Source: UBA668 sp038234785 (GTDB taxonomy: Bacteria; Actinomycetota; Acidimicrobiia; Acidimicrobiales; Ilumatobacteraceae). From it: a stretch of DNA of 42,951 nucleotides. Positions 23,805 through 31,097 of this stretch are shown piece after piece. Made by a program: the position numbers and the translations under genes. The notes below the pieces were generated by a model that was not told where the DNA came from, ran no database searches, and was given only the letters and a program-made list of their open reading frames with translations. Numbering within the stretch: position 1 is the first letter of the stretch; each line of letters begins with the position of its first letter. The stretch lies in contig JBBQTC010000031.1 of assembly GCA_038234785.1 (NCBI GenBank), positions 1 through 42,951 on the forward strand. The letters run 5' to 3'.

Positions 23805-25412
23805 TCAGATCTCCTGCCAGTCGCCTGCCGCCCACTGCTCGCGCAGCTTGAACTTCTGGATCTTGCCGGATCCGGTGAGCGGCCAGGCGTCGACCACGAA
23901 CCACTGCTTCGGCGTCTTGTGCGGTGCAAGATGCGCACGCACGTAGGTGAACAACTCCGCCTTGTCGATCGTGCACCCCGGCGCCGGACGGACGAACGCA
24001 GCAACGGTCTCACCCCACTTGTCGTCGGGCAGCCCGACCACCGCGACCTCACCGACGGAGGGGTGGGCGAACAGCAGATCCTCCAACTCGCGGGGATAGA
24101 TGTTCTCGCCGCCACGGATGATCATGTCCTTGAGGCGACCCTCGACGGTGCAGTACCCGCGAGCGTCCATCGCGCACAGGTCACCGGTGTGCAGCCAGCC
24201 GTCGGCGTCGATCGTGCGAGCAGTGGCCTCGGGGTTCTCGAAGTACTCGTGCATCACGTGATAGCCGCGAGTGCAGTACTCGCCCACGACGCCGATGGGC
24301 ACGGTCTCGGCGGAATCGGGATCGACGATCTTCACCTCGACCGACGGCATCGGCCCGCCGATCGTGCCGGCCTTGTCCTCGATGCTGTCGTCGCGGCGGG
24401 TCATCTGCGCGACGGGCGAGCACTCGGTCTGACCGAACACGATCGTGAAGGGCGCTCCCAGCTCCTCCTCGAGACGGCGCACCATGGGCGCTGGGACGAG
24501 CGAGCCGCCCGAACAGATGCCACGAACGTTCGACAGATCCGCTGCGCCGAAGTCCGGGTGCTCCATCATGGCCACGAGCATCGTCGGCACACCCATCATC
24601 GCGGTGCCCTTGTAGGTGGTGAACAACTCGAGCGCCAGGCCCGGGTCGAAGGCCTCGACGAGCACCAACGTGCTGGAGGTGGACACCGCTCCGAGCGCGG
24701 TGAGCACACAGCCACCGGTGTGGAACAACGGCATCACGCCGATCCACACGCCGCCGTCGCCCAAGCCCATCCGATCCGACATGTGTGCGCCGTTGTTGAC
24801 CAGACCCCGGTGGTGCAGCAGCGCCCCCTTCGGGAAGCCGGTGGTGCCCGAGGTGTACTGGATCATCACCGGGTCGAACGGGTGCGGATCGACCATCTCA
24901 CCGTCGAATCGGCTTCCCGACTCGACGAACTCCTCCCACTGGTCGAAGCGGATGACCTCTCGCAGTTCGGGGCAGGTCGCCTGGATCTCCTCGATGGTTG
25001 CCAGCATCGGGTTGCCACGAAAATCGGTGGCGGTCACGATGCCGGCCGACCGCGACTGGGTGAGCACGTACTGGACCTCCGCCGCACGGAACGCGGGGTT
25101 GACGGTGACCAGCACGACCCCGGCGATGGCACAGGCGAACTCGAGGATGATCCATTCCGGATAGTTCGGAGCCCACACGGCGACGCGCTCGCCCGGCTCG
25201 AACCGCACACGGAGCGCCGCGGCGGCCCGGGTCGCCTCGTCGAGGAGCTCGGCATAGGTCCACTGGCGTCGCAGCGACGGATCGGCGACACCGGCGACGA
25301 GTGCGACACGTCCGGGGTGGTGTTCGGCGGCCTCGCGCAACAGCCCGCCGATGGTGATCTCCCGAACCTCTGGCGAACTCGGCCCCACGGCATACGACTC
25401 GGTCAGCGTCAT
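23805..25412 (-). CDS. AMP-dependent acyl-CoA synthetase/ligase
   Basis: 535 aa of the ANL superfamily. The P-loop A3 motif is IQYTSGTTGFPKGALLHHRGLVNN, A5 is FGQTECSP, A7 is DGWLHTGDLCAMDARGYCTVEGRLKDMIIRGGENIYPRELEDLL, and A10 Lys is in GSGKIQKFKLREQ. It adenylates a carboxylic acid and passes it to CoA; length and the CMDARGY/RGGENIYP motifs fit medium or long fatty-acyl-CoA ligases (FadD-like). ATG 25412 is six bases after TACGCT. The same open frame extends to 26345 but overlaps metG and is not coding there. Confidence 0.92.
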   Translation of the reverse strand: MTLTESYAVGPSSPEVREITIGGLLREAAEHHPGRVALVAGVADPSLRRQWTYAELLDEATRAAAALRVRFEPGERVAVWAPNYPEWIILEFACAIAGVVLVTVNPAFRAAEVQYVLTQSRSAGIVTATDFRGNPMLATIEEIQATCPELREVIRFDQWEEFVESGSRFDGEMVDPHPFDPVMIQYTSGTTGFPKGALLHHRGLVNNGAHMSDRMGLGDGGVWIGVMPLFHTGGCVLTALGAVSTSSTLVLVEAFDPGLALELFTTYKGTAMMGVPTMLVAMMEHPDFGAADLSNVRGICSGGSLVPAPMVRRLEEELGAPFTIVFGQTECSPVAQMTRRDDSIEDKAGTIGGPMPSVEVKIVDPDSAETVPIGVVGEYCTRGYHVMHEYFENPEATARTIDADGWLHTGDLCAMDARGYCTVEGRLKDMIIRGGENIYPRELEDLLFAHPSVGEVAVVGLPDDKWGETVAAFVRPAPGCTIDKAELFTYVRAHLAPHKTPKQWFVVDAWPLTGSGKIQKFKLREQWAAGDWQEI

Positions 25413-25424
25413 CGCGCCAGCGTA
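25413..25424 (-). promoter_or_regulatory. -10 element of acyl-CoA synthetase (leaderless spacing)
   Basis: TACGCT on the minus strand (25424-25419) and exactly six bases before ATG 25412. No clear -35. Confidence 0.45.
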
Positions 25425-25462
25425 GGTGACCGAATCCGGCCGCCCGACCGGCCCGACCGCTG

Positions 25463-25468
25463 TATCCT
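25463..25468 (+). promoter_or_regulatory. -10 element upstream of metG
   Basis: TATCCT (25463-25468) is exactly six bases before an ATG at 25475 that opens a 14-codon frame, and about 80 bases before metG. A transcript from here would have a leaderless short ORF, then the metG ribosome site AAAGGA at about 25543-25548. Confidence 0.5.
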
Positions 25469-25474
25469 GCCCAC

Positions 25475-25519
25475 ATGACGTCCCAGGCTTCCACTCGTCG
25501 AATGCGCACCGGCTCGTAG
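25475..25519 (+). CDS. Candidate leaderless upstream ORF (14 aa) of metG
   Basis: ATG 25475 to TAG 25519 encodes MTSQASTRRMRTGS. It is placed as a leaderless start behind TATCCT and ends 37 bases before metG. It contains one internal Met codon. Whether it is translated or regulates metG is unknown. Confidence 0.35.
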   Translation: MTSQASTRRMRTGS

Positions 25520-25556
25520 TCCAGCCGTTGTTCGCCATTCCCCGAAAGGACCTGCA

Positions 25557-27059
25557 ATGACCCGTTACTTCCTCACGACGCCCATCTACTACGTCACCGC
25601 CAAGCCGCACCTCGGCCACGCCTACACCACGATCATCGGCGACGCACTGGCCCGCTGGCACCGTCTCCTCGGCGAGGAGGTCCACTTCCTCACGGGCACC
25701 GACGAGCACGGCCAGAAGGTGCAGGAGTACGCCGACGCCGCCGGCAAAGAGCCCCAGGAGTTCGTCGACGAGATCGCCCCGCTGTACGAGCAGGCCTGGC
25801 AGCGCCTGAACATCAGCAACGACGATTTCATCCGCACCACCGAGGAGCGTCACAAGCTCGGAGTCGCCGAGCTGCTCCAGCGTTGCTACGACGCCGGCGA
25901 CATCGAGCTCGATGTCTACGCCGGCAAGTACTGCGTCGCGTGCGAGGAGTACTACACCGACGACGAACTCGACCCAGGTGATCTCTGCAGGATCCACAAG
26001 CGCCCGGTCGAGTACTACGAGGAGGAGAACTACTTCTTCCGCCTCAGCCGCTTCCAGCAGCGGCTCCTCGACTGGTACGAGGCCCATCCCGACGCCATCG
26101 TGCCCGACTTCCGCGGCAACGAAGCGCTCGGTCTCATCCGCGGCGGCCTGCGCGACTTCTCCGTCAGCAGAACCAGCCTCAAGTGGGGCATCCCCCTGCC
26201 GTGGGACAGCAAGCACGTCGCCTATGTCTGGTTCGACGCACTCGCCAACTACATCACCGCGATCGGGTTCGGCACGGACCAGGAGCGGTTCGAATCGTGG
26301 TGGCCCGGCCGTCACCTCATCGGCAAGGACATCATCCGCCACCACTGCGTCTACTGGCCGGCGATGCTGATGAGTGCCGGCATCGAACCGCCGGCCGGAT
26401 ACGCCGTCGGTGGGTGGTTGCTCGTCGGTGGCGAGAAGATGAGCAAGACCAGTGGCAACGTGGTGAACCCGTTGGAACTCGTCGACGAGATCGGTGTCGA
26501 CGGCTTCCGCTACTACGTGCTCGCCGAGACGCCCTACGGCCAGGACGGTGACTTCACCTACGAGGGCCTCGTGGCGAAGTACAACAGCGACCTCGCCAAC
26601 AACCTCGGCAACCTGCTCGCCCGCGTCGCCACCGTGGTCGCCAAGAAGTGCGACGGCGTGGGGCCCGCGCCCTCGCCCGATTCACCCTTGGCCGCCATCG
26701 CCTCGTCGGCGTTCGCCGCGACCGCCGCCGCGTGGGCCGAGGTCCAGCCGAGTCGAGCCCTCGACGCCACGTGGAGCCTGATCCGGGCGACCAACGCGTA
26801 CCTCGAGGCGAACGAGCCGTGGAAGGCCGAGCCAGGCGCCGCGGTCGACGTCGTGATGGGCGATGCGCTCGAAGCGCTGCGCATCGTTGCCCTCCTCGCA
26901 TCACCCGCGGTGCCGACCGCGAGCCAGGCCATCTGGGAACGCATCGGGCTGCCCGGCTTGGTCGCGGACCAGCGACTTCCCGAGGCCGCCGCATGGGGCG
27001 GCTACCCGGGCGGCGCGATGGTGGTCAAGGGCGAGAGCCTCTTCCCCCGTCAGGCGTAG
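25557..27059 (+). CDS. metG: Methionyl-tRNA synthetase
   Basis: 500 aa, class I synthetase charging tRNA-Met. HIGH-type motif is PHLGHAY near residue 20, the zinc knuckle is in YCVACEEYY ... DLCRIHKRPVEYYEEENYFF, and KMSKT is at 294-298. The anticodon-binding helical bundle ends at residue 500, with no C-terminal EMAP/Trbp111 domain, as in mycobacterial enzymes. A good ribosome site (GAAAGGA) precedes the ATG. First gene of the conserved metG-tatD-x-rsmA-ispE block. Confidence 0.96.
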   Translation: MTRYFLTTPIYYVTAKPHLGHAYTTIIGDALARWHRLLGEEVHFLTGTDEHGQKVQEYADAAGKEPQEFVDEIAPLYEQAWQRLNISNDDFIRTTEERHKLGVAELLQRCYDAGDIELDVYAGKYCVACEEYYTDDELDPGDLCRIHKRPVEYYEEENYFFRLSRFQQRLLDWYEAHPDAIVPDFRGNEALGLIRGGLRDFSVSRTSLKWGIPLPWDSKHVAYVWFDALANYITAIGFGTDQERFESWWPGRHLIGKDIIRHHCVYWPAMLMSAGIEPPAGYAVGGWLLVGGEKMSKTSGNVVNPLELVDEIGVDGFRYYVLAETPYGQDGDFTYEGLVAKYNSDLANNLGNLLARVATVVAKKCDGVGPAPSPDSPLAAIASSAFAATAAAWAEVQPSRALDATWSLIRATNAYLEANEPWKAEPGAAVDVVMGDALEALRIVALLASPAVPTASQAIWERIGLPGLVADQRLPEAAAWGGYPGGAMVVKGESLFPRQA

Positions 27060-27062
27060 CCT
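27057..27062 (+). promoter_or_regulatory. -10 element of tatD overlapping metG stop
   Basis: TAGCCT (27057-27062) includes the TAG stop of metG and is exactly six bases before the tatD GTG at 27069, so tatD may also be expressed from its own leaderless transcript. Confidence 0.4.
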
Positions 27063-27068
27063 CGCACC

Positions 27069-27845
27069 GTGCAGGACACACCTTCGGGCGACTACGTCGA
27101 CACCCACTGCCACCTCTACGACACGCGCGGGGTTCCGGTCGATGATGTCATCGGCGCCGCCCGCGCCGCAGGGGTGACCACGATGATCAACGTCGGGTGC
27201 GACGCGGCCACCACCGCGGCTGCGATCCAGATCGCGGCGACGCACGACGGCATCCACGCGACCGCCGGCCTGCACCCGCACGAGGCGATCCACGGAGTGG
27301 AGTCGATCCTGCATCTGCTCGACGACCCGAACGTGATCGCGATCGGCGAGTGCGGGCTCGACTACTTCTACGAGCACTCTCCTCGCGACGTCCAACGCAC
27401 CGCGTTCGCGGCCCAGATCCAACTCGCCCACGAGCGGGGCCTGCCCTTGGTGATCCACTCCCGTGACGCGTGGAGCGACACGTTCGACGTCCTGCGCGCC
27501 GAGGGTGTCCCTGAGCGGACCATCTTCCACTGCTTCACCGGAGGGCCCGACGAGGCCGACGAGTGCCTCCGCCTGGGAGCGTTCTTGAGCTTCAGCGGCA
27601 TCGTCACCTTCCCCTCGGCGACCGACCTGAAGGAAGCGGCGCGACGCTGCCCCCTCGACCGGATGCTCGCCGAGACCGACAGCCCGTACCTCGCTCCGGT
27701 GCCCCGACGCGGCCGGACGAACGAGCCTGCATACGTCACCCACGTCGTACAGCACCTCGCCGACCTCCGCGATCTGCCCACGGAGCGTGTTCGAGACGTC
27801 ACTGCCGCCAACGCCTGCCTTGCGTTCCCGGCGCTGCATCCGTAG
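27069..27845 (+). CDS. tatD: TatD family metal-dependent hydrolase
   Basis: 258 aa TIM-barrel amidohydrolase-type nuclease. Metal ligands are visible: YVDTHCHLYD (H13, H15), AIGECGLDYFYEHS (Glu), LPLVIHSRDAW (His), IFHCFTG (His) and LAETDSPYLAP (Asp). TatD proteins are 3'-5' DNA exonucleases or D-aminoacyl-tRNA deacylase-like enzymes; the exact role is unsettled. GTG start; its order after metG is conserved in actinobacteria. Confidence 0.93.
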   Translation: MQDTPSGDYVDTHCHLYDTRGVPVDDVIGAARAAGVTTMINVGCDAATTAAAIQIAATHDGIHATAGLHPHEAIHGVESILHLLDDPNVIAIGECGLDYFYEHSPRDVQRTAFAAQIQLAHERGLPLVIHSRDAWSDTFDVLRAEGVPERTIFHCFTGGPDEADECLRLGAFLSFSGIVTFPSATDLKEAARRCPLDRMLAETDSPYLAPVPRRGRTNEPAYVTHVVQHLADLRDLPTERVRDVTAANACLAFPALHP

Positions 27846-27897
27846 CCTTTTCCTGCGGACGGTCGGCTGGTGCCGATGCGCACGCATCACCACGCCC

Positions 27898-28413
27898 ATG
27901 AACACCATCGATCGTCGCCGCGTTGTCGTCGCCTCCGTCTTCACGTTGGTGGCACTGCCCGCACTCTGGGCGCTCAACCGCGACTCGGCGGCATCGAGCG
28001 TGTCGCCCGCCGTCGGCGCTGCGGGCATCGACGTCGGCGACGCCAGGGTGCAGACCGCCCCGAGCACCACGGCCTACGAGCCGGAGCCGCCGCTGTTCGT
28101 GGGCGGCGACGACGCCCCCATTCCTCCCGCCGCGATCAACGTCGCCGTGCCACCCGCACCCGGCGCCACCGAGACGCTCGCCCATGCCACGTTCCGCCGC
28201 TACGGCACTGCGGCTCGACAGTGCACCACGCTCCTCGCTCCGGACGGTGCGACGCTCACGGTCGTCAACCTCGACAACGGGCAGAAGACCACCTGCACCA
28301 ACACGCTCGGCATGCCGATGCCGTCGGGTGCCGACCTCGTGCTCGACACCTCGGTGTTCTCGGAGATCGGCGATCTCGCCGACGCCCCGGTGCCGGTGCG
28401 TGTGAGCTGGTAA
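27898..28413 (+). CDS. Secreted double-psi beta-barrel (RlpA-like) protein in the rpfB position
   Basis: 171 aa. Residues 8-25 (RVVVASVFTLVALPALWAL) form a signal peptide or membrane anchor. A linker rich in Pro/Ala/Thr follows, then a C-terminal domain of about 75 residues (ATFRRYGTAARQCTTLLAPDGATLTVVNLDNGQKTTCTNTLG ... GADLVLDTSVFSEIGDLADAPVPVRVSW) that resembles the RlpA/expansin-like DPBB fold, including the late Asp in VLDTSVF. Two cysteines could pair outside the cell. The gene lies between tatD and rsmA, where mycobacteria have rpfB, so a cell-wall role is inferred. TAGCCT at 27843-27848 could be its -10. Confidence 0.75.
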   Translation: MNTIDRRRVVVASVFTLVALPALWALNRDSAASSVSPAVGAAGIDVGDARVQTAPSTTAYEPEPPLFVGGDDAPIPPAAINVAVPPAPGATETLAHATFRRYGTAARQCTTLLAPDGATLTVVNLDNGQKTTCTNTLGMPMPSGADLVLDTSVFSEIGDLADAPVPVRVSW

Positions 28414-28415
28414 CG

Positions 28416-29237
28416 GTGCACAACCGCGGTGACATCAACGAACTCCTGAGCAGTCACGGACTCGCTCCCCGCCGCGATCTCGGCCAGAACTTCGTGGCCG
28501 ACGCCAACACCGTGCGTCGTATCGCTCGGCTCGCCGAGGTCGGGCCCGACGACCGCGTGGTCGAGATCGGCGCCGGGCTCGGATCCCTCACGCTCGCGCT
28601 CGCCGAGACCGGGGCGCAGGTCATCGCCGTCGAGGTCGACCGCGGTGTGGTCCCGGTGTTGCGTGAGATCACGGCCGACCACGCCAACGTCACCGTCGTC
28701 GAAGCCGACGCGATGCACCTCGACTGGGGCGAACTGCTGGGCGACGCAACCGGGTGGGTGCTCGTCGCCAACCTTCCCTACAACGTCGCCACTCCCCTCG
28801 TCTGCGACCTGCTCGACGACGTGCCGCAGATCGAACGGATGCTCGTGATGGTCCAGCGAGAGGCCGCCGAGCGGTTCTGTGCCGCGGCGCGAACCGAGCA
28901 CTACGGCGCGGTGAGTGTCAAGATCGCGTATTGGGCGACCGCCAAGATCGCCGGGTTGGTGCCCGCGAGCGTGTTCGTGCCCCGACCCAACGTCGAGTCT
29001 GCGCTGGCCGACATCCGCCGCCGGTCACACCCGGCCGTCGACGCACCGTCTGCGGACCTGTTCCACCTGATGCGCACCGCATTCGGCCAGCGCCGCAAGA
29101 TGCTTCGCCGATCGCTCGCCGACGTCGTCACCCCCGACGCCTTCGCAGCTGCGGGCATCGACAGCCAACGACGCCCGGAGGAACTCGACGTGCAGGAGTG
29201 GGGTGCGCTCGCACTCGCCTGGAGGGCCGCGCAGTGA
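28416..29237 (+). CDS. rsmA: 16S rRNA dimethyladenosine transferase RsmA (KsgA)
   Basis: 273 aa. GTG 28416 starts two bases after the preceding stop and gives the expected N-terminus (LAPRRDLGQNFVADANTVRRIARLA). SAM motif I is VVEIGAGLGSLTLALAETG, and the catalytic NLPY motif is in VLVANLPYNVATPLV. RsmA dimethylates A1518 and A1519 near the 3' end of 16S rRNA. The C-terminal helical domain ends with PEELDVQEWGALALAW. Its TGA overlaps the ispE GTG. Confidence 0.96.
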   Translation: MHNRGDINELLSSHGLAPRRDLGQNFVADANTVRRIARLAEVGPDDRVVEIGAGLGSLTLALAETGAQVIAVEVDRGVVPVLREITADHANVTVVEADAMHLDWGELLGDATGWVLVANLPYNVATPLVCDLLDDVPQIERMLVMVQREAAERFCAAARTEHYGAVSVKIAYWATAKIAGLVPASVFVPRPNVESALADIRRRSHPAVDAPSADLFHLMRTAFGQRRKMLRRSLADVVTPDAFAAAGIDSQRRPEELDVQEWGALALAWRAAQ

Positions 29238-29974
29238 CCGAGCCCGTCCGACTGTCGGCGCCGGCCAAGTTGACACTCTCGCTGCGCATCACCGGCGTTC
29301 GCGACGACGGCTACCACCTCATCGATGCCGAGATGGTGACGTTGGACTGGGCGGACACGGTCACCATCACGGCCGGAGGAAGCGGGCTCACCGCCGACGG
29401 ACCGTTCGCGCACGGGATGCCGCTCGATCGCACCAACCTGGTGGCGAAGGCGTTGCTCCTGGCGGATCGAACCGCTGCGGTACACCTCCACAAGGTGATT
29501 CCTGGCGGCGGTGGGCTGGGCGGCGGGTCGGCCGACGCCGCAGCCGTGCTGCGATGGGCCGGCTACGACGACCTCGTCGGCGCATCGCGACTCGGCGCCG
29601 ATGTGAGCTTCTGTCTCGTCGGGGGCCGGGCGCGGGTCACGGGCATCGGCGAGATCGTGGAGCCGTTGCCGTTCGAGCACGAGGACATCACGCTGGTGAT
29701 CCCACCGTTGTCGGTGAGCACGCCCGCCGCCTATCGGGCGTGGGACGCACTCGACGTCCCCCACGCAGACGGACCGAACGACCTGGAGCCGGCGGCGCTC
29801 GCCGTGGCACCGGAGCTTGCCCGATGGAGAGACCGGATCCGAGCCGTCAGTGGTACGGCGCCAACGCTGGCCGGCAGTGGCGCGACATGGTTCCTGCGGG
29901 GCCATCAGCACGATCTCGCGGCGGCACTTCCCGATGCGTTCGTGGTGCTGACGCGCACCGACCGCCCGCGGTGA
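29234..29974 (+). CDS. ispE: 4-diphosphocytidyl-2-C-methyl-D-erythritol kinase
   Basis: 246 aa GHMP kinase of the MEP isoprenoid pathway, phosphorylating CDP-ME at the 2-position. N-terminal LSAPAKLTLSLRITGVRDDGYHLIDAEM holds K12; the ATP loop IPGGGGLGGGSADAAAVLR (89-107) holds D101. It is shorter than the usual 280-310 aa, mainly in the C-terminal half, but the core motifs are intact. GTG 29234 overlaps the rsmA stop. Its TGA (29972-29974) lies in the loop of a strong hairpin. Confidence 0.93.
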   Translation: MTEPVRLSAPAKLTLSLRITGVRDDGYHLIDAEMVTLDWADTVTITAGGSGLTADGPFAHGMPLDRTNLVAKALLLADRTAAVHLHKVIPGGGGLGGGSADAAAVLRWAGYDDLVGASRLGADVSFCLVGGRARVTGIGEIVEPLPFEHEDITLVIPPLSVSTPAAYRAWDALDVPHADGPNDLEPAALAVAPELARWRDRIRAVSGTAPTLAGSGATWFLRGHQHDLAAALPDAFVVLTRTDRPR

Positions 29975-29990
29975 ACGCGGGCGGTCGGTG
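29956..29990. terminator. 15-bp perfect hairpin at the end of ispE
   Basis: CACCGACCGCCCGCG (29956-29970) pairs perfectly with 29976-29990 around the 5-base loop GTGAA, which contains the ispE stop. No T run follows on either strand. It lies between ispE (+) and the bS22 gene (-), which converge, so it could end transcription from both sides. Confidence 0.7.
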
Positions 29991-30020
29991 ACAGCGAACT
30001 GAATTGCGTGTGGAGAAGCG

Positions 30021-30122
30021 TTACTTCTTGCCGCGCTGGCGCGCGTGCCGCGTACGGCGGAGCATCTTCTTGTGCTTCTTCTTGCGCATGCGCTTACGGC
30101 GCTTCTTGATCAATGAACCCAT
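30021..30122 (-). CDS. Small ribosomal subunit protein bS22
   Basis: A 33-aa, extremely basic peptide: MGSLIKKRRKRMRKKKHKKM, then LRRTRHARQRGKK. This closely resembles the actinobacterial bS22 peptide (AURKAIP1/COX24-like) found bound to 16S rRNA in mycobacterial ribosomes. ATG 30122 to TAA 30021 on the minus strand. TAGCGT (30138-30133) may be its -10 with only a few leader bases. Easily missed because of its length. Confidence 0.88.
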   Translation of the reverse strand: MGSLIKKRRKRMRKKKHKKMLRRTRHARQRGKK

Positions 30123-30208
30123 AGCTCGTGAGACGCTATCGGGCGCGACCCCCCGGCCCAAACCCCAGTGTCAGCAAACGGCGTCGCCGCTAGCCTCGGC
30201 ACCGTCTG

Positions 30209-30279
30209 TCCGGGGTCGTTCAATGGTAGGACAGCGGTTTTTGGTGCCGCTTATAGGGGTTCGAGCCCTCTCCCCGGAA
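30209..30279 (+). tRNA. tRNA-Gln (anticodon TTG)
   Basis: 71 nt. Acceptor TCCGGGG (30209-30215) pairs with CCCCGGA (30272-30278), with discriminator A at 30279. The D stem GTTC/GGAC flanks loop AATGGTA. The anticodon stem GCGGT/GCCGC encloses the loop TTTTGGT, with TTG at positions 34-36. The T arm is AGGGG/CCTCT around TTCGAGC. CCA is not encoded. It stands alone between bS22 (opposite strand) and the class II aldolase gene. Confidence 0.93.
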
Positions 30280-30302
30280 CTGCGCCCGTCACGCGTGGGT
30301 CG

Positions 30303-30308
30303 TATGAT
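30303..30308 (+). promoter_or_regulatory. -10 element of class II aldolase gene
   Basis: TATGAT (30303-30308), close to consensus, followed by exactly six bases and GTG 30315: a leaderless arrangement. Confidence 0.55.
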
Positions 30309-30314
30309 CGGTTC

Positions 30315-31097
30315 GTGCCGTACGACGTGCTGTCCCCGTCCGACGACGAGCCCGAGATCCTCGACATCGCCGCGCAGCGCGCCCACCGCAAGGTGCGCCT
30401 CGCGTTGGCCTACCGGGTGTTCGGGTCGCAGCGATGGGGATCACTCGGCGACGGGCACATCTCGGCGCGTGATCCGGAGCGACTCGACCACTTCTGGCTG
30501 GCCCGCTATGGAGTGCCGTTCCACCAGGTGACCGTCGACGACCTGGTCCTCGTCGGTCCCGATGGATCGGTCGTGGACGGCGACGGCGAGATCAACCGGG
30601 CGGCGTACCACATCCACTGGCCCATCCACGAGGCTCGCCCCGACGTGATCAGCGCGGCCCACACCCACACACCGTCCGGCACGCCGTTCTCGGCGCTGGT
30701 CGAGCGGCTGCGGCCGATCACCCAGGAGGCGTGCGCGTTCTACGACGACCACGAGCTCTTCGACGACGAGGAGGTCGACGTCATGTCGACCGACGGCGGG
30801 AAGCGGATCGCCGTGGCACTCGGTGGCGCCAAGGCCGTGATCCTGCGCAACCACGGACTGCTCACCGTCGGTCGATCCGTCGACGAGGCCGTGGGCTTCT
30901 TCGTCATGATGGAGCGCACCGCCGAGGCTCACATCAAGGCGCCCGGTGGTCGGCCGATCGGTCACGAGGCGGCGATGGCGGCCCGCGGCAGCGTGGGGAC
31001 GCATCAGTCAGGCTGGCATGCGTTCCAATGGCTGCTGCGCAGTGGCGTGCCGGACCCGTCGGTCGCGTCGGAGTCCTCCACCTCGCGTGTTCAGTGA
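30315..31097 (+). CDS. Class II aldolase/adducin family protein
   Basis: 260 aa with the AraD/FucA fold: LALAYRVFGSQRWGSLGDGHISARDPERLDHFWLARYG, then VDGDGEINRAAYHIHWPIHEARPDVISAAHTHTPSGTPFSAL, whose HTH supplies zinc ligands, and VILRNHGLLTVGRSVDEAV with the third His. Family members cleave sugar phosphates or act as adducin-like or decarboxylase homologues; this subgroup has no assigned substrate. GTG 30315 is selected by the -10 spacing. Its 3' end overlaps the convergent fbiC end by 7 bases. Confidence 0.88.
   Translation: MPYDVLSPSDDEPEILDIAAQRAHRKVRLALAYRVFGSQRWGSLGDGHISARDPERLDHFWLARYGVPFHQVTVDDLVLVGPDGSVVDGDGEINRAAYHIHWPIHEARPDVISAAHTHTPSGTPFSALVERLRPITQEACAFYDDHELFDDEEVDVMSTDGGKRIAVALGGAKAVILRNHGLLTVGRSVDEAVGFFVMMERTAEAHIKAPGGRPIGHEAAMAARGSVGTHQSGWHAFQWLLRSGVPDPSVASESSTSRVQ

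Noticed and set aside
25413..26345. Extension of the acyl-CoA synthetase frame to an 846-aa protein
   Set aside because: The extra 311 codons are antisense to metG, whose motifs are complete. The family N-terminus starts at 25412 behind a -10 element.
30209..30279. tRNA-Gln as attachment site of the integrative element
   Set aside because: The element lies 23 kb away and its direct repeat is the ychF end. No copy of the tRNA 3' end was seen elsewhere.
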